From IMCC26077 sp964418325 (GTDB lineage Bacteria; Actinomycetota; Actinomycetes; Nanopelagicales; Nanopelagicaceae), in the NCBI GenBank assembly GCA_964418325.1, contig CAYQLC010000010.1, positions 1 through 51,803 of the forward strand: DNA of 51,803 bases. Direction: 5' to 3'. Within the stretch, counting starts at the first letter, position 1. Each line of letters starts with the position of its first letter. The notes below the pieces were generated by a model, which had not been told where the DNA came from, searched no databases, and was given only the letters and a program-made list of their open reading frames with translations. Made by a program: the position numbers and the translations under genes. Below, one piece after another: positions 35,747-43,054 of this stretch.

Positions 35747-36730
35747 ATGACCTCCCTCGGGATTGTTGGTTTTGGTGGAATGGGTGCTTATCACGCGCGA
35801 CAGTTAGCCCATATATCCGATGTTCAAGTGCGCGTCATCGTGGATCCGCTTGAGGCAAATCAAGAACGGGCGCGCCAGTTCTACCCAGGCAACGCGAGGG
35901 TTGCTCGTGAAATCGATGACGTGCTCGATGAAGCAGTAGATGGATGGATTGTTGCCTCTTCTACCGCAACACATATTCCCATTACGCGCTTACTTCTTGA
36001 ACAAGGTAGCCGAGTATTGCTCGAAAAACCTATTGCTAACGAGAGTTCGGCCGCGGCAAGTATCTCCCATTTGGTCCGCGAAGATTCGAGCAATCTTATG
36101 ATGGGACACACCCTGCTTTGGCACCGGCAATTCCAGAAGTTACGCGATCTACTGAAAGATAAGCATGCAATCAAAGCAATTCACGCTACTCGACCTAGAA
36201 GTGAAGATCATCGAGTGCGTTATCCCGGTGAGACTCCATTCTCACTGACGATGGTCCATGACCTCTACACCCTTTTTGCATTAGTTGAGGGTGCAGAACC
36301 AATTGAGTTCACAGCGCAACAACGAGAACATAAAGATGGAGGGGTAGATGTCGCGCACGCGCAGCTTTTATGGGCTGACGGACTCTTTGCCTCGCTTCGG
36401 GCCGACTATTTGATTCCCGATAGCGTGGCAGCTCAAGTGAGCAGTGATGAGTTGGAGATTTCCGGTGCAGATTGGTCGATTGTTCTCCCCTACGACACAG
36501 GAATCTTGCACATCATGAGTGAGGCAGGATTATCAGATGTCGATTGCCCACTTCCAGAACGTGCCGGAGTGAGCGATTACTACGAAGATGCAATAAGAAG
36601 TGAGCTGGAGCATTTCATCGCTGTAATTAATGACAAGGCGAGTGTTCCGGTGGGGGCGCGATATCACGATGCCTGTCGGATTCAAGGGTGGATAGATAGG
36701 TTTAGCGCACTGGCACAAGGGAAGGTATAA
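35747..36730 (+). CDS. Gfo/Idh/MocA family NAD(P)-dependent oxidoreductase
   Basis: 327 aa with an N-terminal Rossmann fold (VGFGGMGAYHA, res 7-16) and the EKP motif (K94) that positions the substrate. The family oxidises or reduces sugars, inositols and sugar acids. It sits 12 bp after the third dehydratase in the sugar-acid operon, so it probably forms or uses a sugar acid handled by these enzymes. The C-terminal part has HxxYxxF-like MVHDLYTLFALVE. Confidence 0.88.
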   Translation: MTSLGIVGFGGMGAYHARQLAHISDVQVRVIVDPLEANQERARQFYPGNARVAREIDDVLDEAVDGWIVASSTATHIPITRLLLEQGSRVLLEKPIANESSAAASISHLVREDSSNLMMGHTLLWHRQFQKLRDLLKDKHAIKAIHATRPRSEDHRVRYPGETPFSLTMVHDLYTLFALVEGAEPIEFTAQQREHKDGGVDVAHAQLLWADGLFASLRADYLIPDSVAAQVSSDELEISGADWSIVLPYDTGILHIMSEAGLSDVDCPLPERAGVSDYYEDAIRSELEHFIAVINDKASVPVGARYHDACRIQGWIDRFSALAQGKV

Positions 36731-36741
36731 AAAGGTATAAA
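36722..36741 (+). repeat. 10-bp tandem duplication at a gene junction
   Basis: AAGGTATAAA occurs twice in direct tandem. The first copy contains the stop codon of the oxidoreductase, the second supplies AAGG as Shine-Dalgarno 7 nt before the aminotransferase ATG. Confidence 0.9.
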
Positions 36742-36742
36742 G

Positions 36743-37870
36743 ATGCTTACCGAAGAGAGCAGACTCAAAGACTTTCCTTCACTAGCTCATCGGGTGTATC
36801 TCAACACCGCAGCAGAGGGCATTCCACCTAGAGAAGTTTTGGATTCGTTGGTGCGGTACGGGCAGGACAAACTCCTGGGGATGGATGGTCGCTTGCTTCA
36901 CCAAGAGCAGTGGAGTCAGGCGCGGACGAAAGTTGCCAGCTTCTTGGGATTTCGACCTGAAGATATTGCAATCTGTTCATGTTCCTCTGAGGCTTACAAC
37001 CTCGTCATGATGGCTCTCCAATTGCATGATGGCGATGAGGTCATCATCAATGATCTCGATTTTCCGGCTGGCGCAACGCCGTGGCTCTCTAACTCATCGA
37101 AAGCAACTGTAAAAGTCTGGCGCCATCGAGATGGAGTACTCGATCCAGAAGACCTACGGTCGCTCTTGAGTCCGAAAACGCGATTGGTAAATACATCGCT
37201 TGTGAGTTACTACAACGGATTTGCGATTGACGTCCAGGAGATTTCAGGTGTGGTTCGTAAACATTCGAATGCACTCTTTGCAGTCGATGTAACGCAAGCA
37301 TTTGCCAGGTCGCCGTTAGATCTCAAAGGCGTGGATCTCGTTGTTAGTTCTACACACAAATGGTTACTCGGCCCGCATGGCGGAGGGTTGGTTGCTGTCG
37401 CCCCTGAACGTGCCCATGAATTGACAGTTCACGCTGGCGGTTGGTTCAACTTAGACAATGCCTTCGAGGAATCTCGATTTGATACTCTGCAAACAAAAAG
37501 TGGTGCAGGAAGTTTTATGGTGGGTATGCCCAATTACGCTGCCATTTATGCAATCAATGCTGCGCTCAGCTATATAGAAAGTATCGGGGTGGATCTCATC
37601 AACGACCATGCCAATAGGTTAGTTTCACTTGCACGAACCGCAATCGCTGAACTTCCTGTTGATTTGCTAGGGCCTGTTACTCCCGTGCGTTCCTCGGGAA
37701 TAATCTCCTTTAAGCATCCCGATTTCGAGAGAATCAACGCCGCACTTCACCGCGAGAATATCCATCTCATGGCACACGCCGGCCGCATGCGAGTTGCCAT
37801 TCATGGCTACAACAACGAAGCAGACATTCACCAAATGTTGGCGGGGCTTGAGAAAGCCCTCACGGCGTAA
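36743..37870 (+). CDS. Class V aminotransferase / cysteine-desulfurase-fold PLP enzyme
   Basis: 375 aa, fold type I. The PLP Lys is K206 (SSTHKWLLGPHGG) and the ring-stacking Asp is D182 (FAVDVTQAF). It lacks the SGSACS loop of desulfurases, so amino-group transfer or an isopenicillin-epimerase-like reaction is more likely. It is last in the tight sugar-acid run and could make or remove an amino sugar acid or amino acid released with it. The true substrate is unknown. Confidence 0.82.
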   Translation: MLTEESRLKDFPSLAHRVYLNTAAEGIPPREVLDSLVRYGQDKLLGMDGRLLHQEQWSQARTKVASFLGFRPEDIAICSCSSEAYNLVMMALQLHDGDEVIINDLDFPAGATPWLSNSSKATVKVWRHRDGVLDPEDLRSLLSPKTRLVNTSLVSYYNGFAIDVQEISGVVRKHSNALFAVDVTQAFARSPLDLKGVDLVVSSTHKWLLGPHGGGLVAVAPERAHELTVHAGGWFNLDNAFEESRFDTLQTKSGAGSFMVGMPNYAAIYAINAALSYIESIGVDLINDHANRLVSLARTAIAELPVDLLGPVTPVRSSGIISFKHPDFERINAALHRENIHLMAHAGRMRVAIHGYNNEADIHQMLAGLEKALTA

Positions 37871-37884
37871 CTCCGCACATCTTG

Positions 37885-37890
37885 TAGAGT
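37885..37890 (+). promoter_or_regulatory. Possible -10 box of tRNA-Met
   Basis: TAGAGT, separated by 11 nt from the first tRNA base, the same hexamer and spacing as at tRNA-Ala. No convincing -35. Confidence 0.4.
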
Positions 37891-37901
37891 TAGCAGCGCT
37901 A

Positions 37902-37975
37902 GGGGCGGTAGCTCAGTTGGTTAGAGCCCCGGACTCATAATCCGGTCGTCGTCGGTTCGAGCCCGACCCGCCCCA
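37902..37975 (+). tRNA. tRNA with CAT anticodon (elongator tRNA-Met most likely)
   Basis: Acceptor GGGGCGG/CCGCCCC, D-arm with AGCTCAGTTGGTTAGAGC, anticodon stem CCGGA/TCCGG around CTCATAA (CAT), T-arm with GGTTCGAGCCC, discriminator A. CC but not the final A of CCA is encoded. The D-loop fits elongator Met; a lysidine-modified tRNA-Ile is the alternative. It interrupts the sugar-acid block between the aminotransferase and the transporter. Confidence 0.93.
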
Positions 37976-38162
37976 CCGATCGATTAGACATAATCGTTAA
38001 ACACAAGTCTGCGAAGAGTGGCTACCGGTAAGTAGCAGCGAAAATAACAATTAGATAACAAAAAAATTGGAAATTCCTGGAAATTTGTTGAAGAAAAGCC
38101 TAGTTTCGAGAGGATTCCGACAGTAAGGTTCTCAGAAATTCCCCACCCAAAGTTCACACATT
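37976..38162 (+). other. Intergenic leader between tRNA-Met and the secreted-protein/ABC operon
   Basis: No gene seen. It begins with a perfect 6-bp inverted repeat (CGATTA gaca TAATCG, 37981-37996) just after the tRNA. Two TGGAAATT copies with a 10-bp period lie at 38068-38085. One of these may bind a regulator of the transporter; the promoter itself is not clear. Confidence 0.45.
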
Positions 38163-38188
38163 GGTGACCGCAAGGCCACCTGAAAGGA
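38163..38188 (+). promoter_or_regulatory. 5'-UTR hairpin plus Shine-Dalgarno, copy A
   Basis: GGTGACC-GCAA-GGCCACC folds with a GNRA tetraloop and one A-C mismatch, directly followed by TGAAAGGA and then 5 nt to the ATG. The matching element before the binding-protein gene has a different loop and paired bases but the same outline. Confidence 0.7.
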
Positions 38189-38193
38189 ACACA

Positions 38194-38538
38194 ATGCAAA
38201 GTTCTCGCAATCGGTTTGGCAAAACTCGCAAGGCCATTGCCACCAGCATTGCCGCAGCGCTACTAGTCGCTGGACTAGGAGCATCGTCAGCAAATGCTGA
38301 TGCTGCGACTGATGCGGCAATCGCAGAAGTTAAGACTTCTGTCACAACGGTTAATGACAACGTTAAGGCTCTTGCGGCTCAGGTAACCACCCTTCAGGCG
38401 GCTGTTGCTACCTTGATTGATTCCTTCGGAGATCAACTCACTGAGATCCTCGCGACCCAGGCAACCTTGATTGCTACGCTCGCAAAGATTCAAGCGCAAA
38501 TTACAGCTATGCAAAAAGCATCAGCGAAAAAGAAGTAG
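38194..38538 (+). CDS. Small secreted coiled-coil protein, lysine-rich C-terminus
   Basis: 114 aa. An N-terminal signal peptide (MQSSRNRFGKTRKAIATSIA... ANA, about 1-35) is followed by a single long amphipathic stretch (about 38-108) rich in A, T, V, L with hydrophobic residues in heptad-like spacing and no Cys, and an AKKK end. No known family recognised. The ATG has AAGGA 5 nt upstream, below a hairpin. Its leader and signal peptide closely resemble those of the binding-protein gene that follows, so both are probably regulated and exported alike. A structural, anchoring or oligomerising role for the transporter is a guess. Confidence 0.75.
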   Translation: MQSSRNRFGKTRKAIATSIAAALLVAGLGASSANADAATDAAIAEVKTSVTTVNDNVKALAAQVTTLQAAVATLIDSFGDQLTEILATQATLIATLAKIQAQITAMQKASAKKK

Positions 38539-38566
38539 CGATGTCTCCAATTCACAATCAGCAAAT

Positions 38567-38592
38567 GGTGACAACTTCGTCACCTGAAAGGA
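38567..38592 (+). promoter_or_regulatory. 5'-UTR hairpin plus Shine-Dalgarno, copy B
   Basis: GGTGAC-AACTTC-GTCACC, a perfect 6-bp stem, followed at once by TGAAAGGA and 5 nt to the ATG. Same length and geometry as copy A (18-nt hairpin); bases differ on both sides of the stem in a pair-preserving way. Confidence 0.7.
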
Positions 38593-38597
38593 CCAAA

Positions 38598-39998
38598 ATG
38601 CAAGAAACTCGTAAGCGGTTTGGCATTAGCCGCAAGGCCCTTGCCACCGGCATTGCCGCTGCATTGTTGATGAGCGGAGTGGGCACAATCTCTGCTACAG
38701 CTTCCTCAAAGAAGCCTGCAAAGCAGCCTGCGAAAGCAAAGCCTGCTGCAAAAGAAATTTACGACTTCTACAATCCAAAGTGTCCAAAGAATGCAACAAC
38801 ACTTCGAATTGCAACGCCAATTATTTTGGAAGTTGCTGGGGCACTAGAGCAGCAGATTGCTGATGATTTCATGAAGGCTTGCCCGAATGTGAAGGTTGAG
38901 TTCATCGCGATTCCTTCAAACGATTTGCCTCAGAAGCTCACCACGATGGCAATCGGTGGAAACATGCCAGACATGTACGTCCACTTCACCTCGTTCACTG
39001 GAAAAGCACTTCAGATGCGCGTATTCGAAGATTTGATTCCACTCCTTGGTAAGGATTACATCAGCGGTTGGGATCCAATGTTCTTCGAAGAGTCCGTCAT
39101 CAACGGCAAGATGCTCTTCGCGCCATGGGTGGGAATTCCTACTGCTGTTCTCTACCGCAAGGATCTCTGGGCAGCTGCAGGTAACCCTGCATTCCCTAAG
39201 ACTTGGGACGAGTTCCTCGCAGTAGCTAAGAAGCTCACTGTCGATACCGACAAGGATGGCAAAATCGACCAATACGGTTGGGCAATTGTTGGAACTCCAA
39301 ACGGTTCCGGCCAAGGTCGTTTCTCTCAGGTTGTCCGAAATAGCGGTGGCTATAACTACCGTGAAACCGCTTCAGGTAAGTGGGAGTCTGGCGCAATGAC
39401 CAAGGGCTACCTCGATGCCCTCACCTTGTACCAAAACGCAGTCAAGGAAGGCGTTGTTCCTCCGGGATACACCTCAACTGGCTACCCAGAGGCAAGTGCA
39501 CAAATTGCCAATGGTAAGGGCGTCATGATGATCACCGGTCCACACTCTTTCGGAATCATTATGAAGGCGAACCCATCACTAGAAGGCAAGATGGGTGGAT
39601 TCCCAATGCCAACAAACAATGGTGCCAAGCCTGTAACAACTCTTGGAAACCTTGGTTACGCAATTTCTAAGTCAGGCAAGAACAAGCCACTTTCCGTTGA
39701 GTACATCAAGTTCCAACTCTCGACCAAGTATCAGTTGGGCTATAACAAGATCGAATGGCGTCTGCCATCGCGCTTGAAGGCTCAGAAAGATAAGCAGGTC
39801 ACAGGTGGCATGGCCGAAGGCTTCGTTGCAGCACTCAAGGGTGGCCTCTGGACTGAGCCAACTGCGAGCTTCAACGGAAGCATTGTGAAGGTTGACTTTG
39901 AAGCGTATTCAGAGGCCTTCCAAGGCAAGAAGACTCCAGAACAAATTCAGAAAGAAGCTGACGCGAAGATCAAAAAGATCATCGCCGATAACTCATAA
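38598..39998 (+). CDS. Sugar ABC transporter substrate-binding protein
   Basis: 466 aa, family 1 extracellular binding protein. The signal peptide is MQETRKRFGISRKALATGIAAA..., then an unusual KKPAKQPAKAKPAAK linker, then the mature domain. PKTWDEFLAVAKKLT and ITGPHSFGIIMKANPSL are typical of sugar-binding members. There is no Cys at the cleavage site, so it is not a lipoprotein. The ATG at 38598 has a TGAAAGGA Shine-Dalgarno under a hairpin; the frame upstream to 38541 is not used. A hairpin terminator follows, likely making this protein more abundant than its permeases. Substrate is probably an oligosaccharide or sugar acid. Confidence 0.92.
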   Translation: MQETRKRFGISRKALATGIAAALLMSGVGTISATASSKKPAKQPAKAKPAAKEIYDFYNPKCPKNATTLRIATPIILEVAGALEQQIADDFMKACPNVKVEFIAIPSNDLPQKLTTMAIGGNMPDMYVHFTSFTGKALQMRVFEDLIPLLGKDYISGWDPMFFEESVINGKMLFAPWVGIPTAVLYRKDLWAAAGNPAFPKTWDEFLAVAKKLTVDTDKDGKIDQYGWAIVGTPNGSGQGRFSQVVRNSGGYNYRETASGKWESGAMTKGYLDALTLYQNAVKEGVVPPGYTSTGYPEASAQIANGKGVMMITGPHSFGIIMKANPSLEGKMGGFPMPTNNGAKPVTTLGNLGYAISKSGKNKPLSVEYIKFQLSTKYQLGYNKIEWRLPSRLKAQKDKQVTGGMAEGFVAALKGGLWTEPTASFNGSIVKVDFEAYSEAFQGKKTPEQIQKEADAKIKKIIADNS

Positions 39999-40018
39999 TC
40001 TGAATTCGAGAAAAACTA

Positions 40019-40055
40019 AAAACTATAGGGTGAAAATTTTTCACCCTATAGTTTT
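40019..40055 (+). terminator. Terminator/attenuator between binding protein and permeases
   Basis: A perfect inverted repeat AAAACTATAGGGTGAAAA...TTTTCACCCTATAGTTTT with a very short loop. T-rich sequence follows. Its location after the binding-protein gene and 30 bp before the permease start fits partial read-through, as between malE and malF. Confidence 0.85.
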
Positions 40056-40088
40056 ATCTTCATGTATCTAACGGCGCTAAGGAGAACG

Positions 40089-40970
40089 ATGAGATCAGCA
40101 TTTGCCAAGCGGGAGTCGCGCTCTGGATACATTTTTGCAGGACCAGCTGCGCTCTTTATGTTCGCTTTGGTCGTCTATCCGATGGCCTATGGCATTTTCA
40201 TTAGTACCCAAAAAACAAATCTTATAGATGAGTGGGAGTTTGTAGGTGCGAAGTACTACCTACAGTTAATTTCAGATTCAGAATTTCTTCAGACACTCAC
40301 CACTACCGGCCTATTCGCTGCACTCGTAGTTGCCGGAAACATGATTGTTGGCCTTCTCCTCGCGGTAATTGTCAATCAAAAGATTCCCTTGGCAAATTTC
40401 TTCAAAGTCATTCTTATGCTCCCCTGGCTCTTCCCTGAGGTTGTCGTTGCTCTTATTTGGAAGTGGATCTTCAGCCCACTCTTTGGGTTGCTCAACCACT
40501 TTTTGTTCACCTTCAATCTCATTGAAACTGAGACCGATATCTTGGGTCGGGAAACTTCCGCATTCGCGGGCGTAGTTTTTGTCTGTATTTGGAAGGGTTA
40601 CCCCATCGTCATGTTGATGATGATGGCGGGCATGAAAAACATCCCACAGGAACGCTATGAAGCCGCGTCCATCGATGGCGCCAATAAATGGCAACAGTTC
40701 CGCCATATCACGCTACCTGGACTCAAGCCCATTATCCTCGTTGCCATTATTTTGGAGACAGCCTGGTGGTTCAAGCATTTCACCATCATCTGGTTGATGA
40801 CCGGCGGTGGTCCTGCAGGAAAAACTGAGACTGTGAGTCTTGAAATTTATCTTCAGGCATTTACTAACTTCAATTTCGGCAGGGCTGCTGCTGAATCAGT
40901 GATCATTCTTCTAATCCTCATGGTCGCAAGCTTCATCTACTCAAGGGTGCTACGTGATGAATCAGAGTAA
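40089..40970 (+). CDS. Sugar ABC transporter permease, MalF/UgpA type
   Basis: 293 aa with six predicted membrane helices and the EAA loop EAASIDGANKWQQFRHITLPGLKP that docks the ATPase. The ATG at 40089 follows AAGGAG by 5 nt; an ATG at 40062 lies within the stretch just after the terminator and has no Shine-Dalgarno. It pairs with the following permease, which it overlaps by 17 nt. Confidence 0.93.
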   Translation: MRSAFAKRESRSGYIFAGPAALFMFALVVYPMAYGIFISTQKTNLIDEWEFVGAKYYLQLISDSEFLQTLTTTGLFAALVVAGNMIVGLLLAVIVNQKIPLANFFKVILMLPWLFPEVVVALIWKWIFSPLFGLLNHFLFTFNLIETETDILGRETSAFAGVVFVCIWKGYPIVMLMMMAGMKNIPQERYEAASIDGANKWQQFRHITLPGLKPIILVAIILETAWWFKHFTIIWLMTGGGPAGKTETVSLEIYLQAFTNFNFGRAAAESVIILLILMVASFIYSRVLRDESE

Positions 40971-41829
40971 ACAAAAAATAGGCTTTATGGCCGACAAGAA
41001 AAATAATCAAATTGTTACGCGAATTGCGTCGTACTCAATTTTATTAATTATGACCTGTTTGATTATCATTCCGATTCTTTGGATGATTTCCACCTCGCTC
41101 AAAAGTGAGGACGCAATCTGGGACACACCGATTGAAGTCATACCTTCGGATCCGACCCTATTCAATTTTAAGAGCTTGTGGTCTACCCACCCATTTTTGC
41201 AGTATTTGAAGAACTCATTAATCGTCGTATCTACTTCAACTGTAATTTCGGTTGCCGTCTCAACATTTGCTGGATACGGAATATCCCGATTTAAATTCCG
41301 TGGTCGTAGCACTTATATGGCTTTCTTGCTCGCAACGCAGCTCTTTCCTTCAATCATGCTTCTTATCCCCTATTACAAGATCTTCATGACATTGGGGCTG
41401 ATTGACAACATTACGGCGTTAATAATCACTTATGTCTCCTTTACCATTCCATTCTGTACTTGGATGATGCGCGGGTACTTCGCCGGAATCTCCAAAGATC
41501 TCGATCAAGCTGCATCTATCGATGGCGCTGGCCGGATCCGAGTCTTCACTTCGGTAATTCTGCCGATTGCTTGGCCTGGTGTGGCGGCAACCGCTATTTA
41601 TGCTTTCATTGCTGGTTGGAATGAGTACCTGTTCGCGCTTACATTCCTCAACACAGATACGAAGAAAACTGTCTCGCTAGGTATTGGTCAACTTATTGGC
41701 GAGTACAGGATTCTGTGGGGCGAGTTAATGGCTGGCGCACTTTATGCGCTGGTGCCGATGATTGTGATTTTCATCTTCTTCAATCGCTATCTGGTCAGCG
41801 GATTGAGCGCAGGAGCAGTAAAAGAGTAG
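40954..41829 (+). CDS. Sugar ABC transporter permease, MalG/UgpE type
   Basis: 291 aa with six membrane helices and the second EAA loop QAASIDGAGRIRVFTSVILPIAWPG. It starts within the 3' end of the first permease. No ATPase gene follows; an MsiK-type shared ATPase from elsewhere in the chromosome is the likely partner, as is common in Actinobacteria. Next downstream is the galactonate-dehydratase-like gene. Confidence 0.94.
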   Translation: MMNQSKQKIGFMADKKNNQIVTRIASYSILLIMTCLIIIPILWMISTSLKSEDAIWDTPIEVIPSDPTLFNFKSLWSTHPFLQYLKNSLIVVSTSTVISVAVSTFAGYGISRFKFRGRSTYMAFLLATQLFPSIMLLIPYYKIFMTLGLIDNITALIITYVSFTIPFCTWMMRGYFAGISKDLDQAASIDGAGRIRVFTSVILPIAWPGVAATAIYAFIAGWNEYLFALTFLNTDTKKTVSLGIGQLIGEYRILWGELMAGALYALVPMIVIFIFFNRYLVSGLSAGAVKE

Positions 41830-41866
41830 TAATCCCACCTAGAGAACGGATGCGTGAGCTCAAGCC

Positions 41867-43051
41867 ATGAAAATCACTGGTTATAAATTATTTCCTGCCC
41901 CACCTCGTGAGTTATTCCTCAAAATCGAGACCGACGAAGGCATTGTCGGATGGGGTGAACCGGTACTTGAAGGCAAGACTGATACAGCCGCTGCTTGTGT
42001 AGTGGAGCTTATGGAGTACTTAGTCGGTAAGGATCCCCTCCAGATCGAACGACACTGGCAGCGGATGCTCAAGGGTGGCTTCTATCGCGGTGGTGCAATC
42101 GCCTTCTCTGCTATCTCAGGTATCGATCAGGCGCTCTGGGACATTCTCGGCAAGAGCCTTGGCGTACCAGTGCACCAACTACTTGGCGGCGCAGTTCGCG
42201 ATCGAGTCCGTATCTATGGTCACTTGAATACTAAGACTCCCCATGAAGCGCAGACGCAGATCCCACTTAAGCAAGAGATAGAAGAATTGCGTGAAATCAC
42301 TCAACTTCAAATGGATCGTGGATTAACTGCCTTTAAGTTCTGCCCATCTGATGCGCTCGAGCCAATCGACAACTTGAAAGAAGTAAACAAGATTGTTGCT
42401 CGCGTTGCAGCGGTACGTGAACATATCGGAGACGAACGCGATCTCATGCTCGATTTCCACGGTCGCTTCAGCCTTGCCAATGCACGACGACTCCTGCCTC
42501 TTCTTGAACCGTTTAATCTCTTGTTCGTTGAAGAGCCCGTACTTCCTGAGTACACCAAGCACTTTGGATTGATTGTGGAGTCCACCCCGATTCCAATCGC
42601 TACCGGCGAGCGTCTCTTCCTTCGCACCGACTTCCAAGATGTCTTGCGCACTGGGCTTGCTGTTGCACAGCCTGATATCAGTCATGCCGGTGGTATCTCC
42701 GAGCTCCGTCGAATTGCCGCGATGGCAGAGACCTACAACGTATTCATGGCCCCACACAGCCCGCTCGGTCCGATTAACTTGGCTGCTAGCTTGCAGTTGG
42801 ATTTTGCAACGCCTAACTTCCTCATCCAAGAGCAGGTCCTTGGTTTAGGAAATCCAGGAACCGAATCCAATACCCACAAGTTCGTCGATTACAGTGACTT
42901 CAAAGTGAAGGATGGCTACGTCGAATTGATGACTAAACCAGGCTTAGGTATCGAGGTGGACGAAGATGCTGTCGCCTACGTTGCCGCAAATACCAAACCA
43001 TGGCGCGCACCAGAGTGGACCGGCAAAGACGGCGCTCTCGCCGAGTGGTAA
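41867..43051 (+). CDS. D-galactonate dehydratase-like enolase-superfamily enzyme
   Basis: 394 aa, close in pattern to DgoD/GalD (PPRxxFLKIETDEGIVGWGEPV, FYRGG.I..SA..GIDQALWDI). Metal ligands D196, E222, E248 with 26/26 spacing; catalytic H198 (DFH) and H297 (APHSPLGP) are present, so dehydration of D-galactonate or a similar acid to 2-keto-3-deoxy acid is expected. It lies 37 bp after the permeases, and so the imported compound is probably its substrate or precursor. It ends 3 bp from the convergent CocE-type gene. Confidence 0.88.
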   Translation: MKITGYKLFPAPPRELFLKIETDEGIVGWGEPVLEGKTDTAAACVVELMEYLVGKDPLQIERHWQRMLKGGFYRGGAIAFSAISGIDQALWDILGKSLGVPVHQLLGGAVRDRVRIYGHLNTKTPHEAQTQIPLKQEIEELREITQLQMDRGLTAFKFCPSDALEPIDNLKEVNKIVARVAAVREHIGDERDLMLDFHGRFSLANARRLLPLLEPFNLLFVEEPVLPEYTKHFGLIVESTPIPIATGERLFLRTDFQDVLRTGLAVAQPDISHAGGISELRRIAAMAETYNVFMAPHSPLGPINLAASLQLDFATPNFLIQEQVLGLGNPGTESNTHKFVDYSDFKVKDGYVELMTKPGLGIEVDEDAVAYVAANTKPWRAPEWTGKDGALAEW

Positions 43052-43054
43052 GAG

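Noticed and set aside
37902..37975. tRNA-Met as an integration site for the neighbouring sugar-acid genes
   Set aside because: No integrase, no repeated tRNA 3' end and no phage genes are present on either side.
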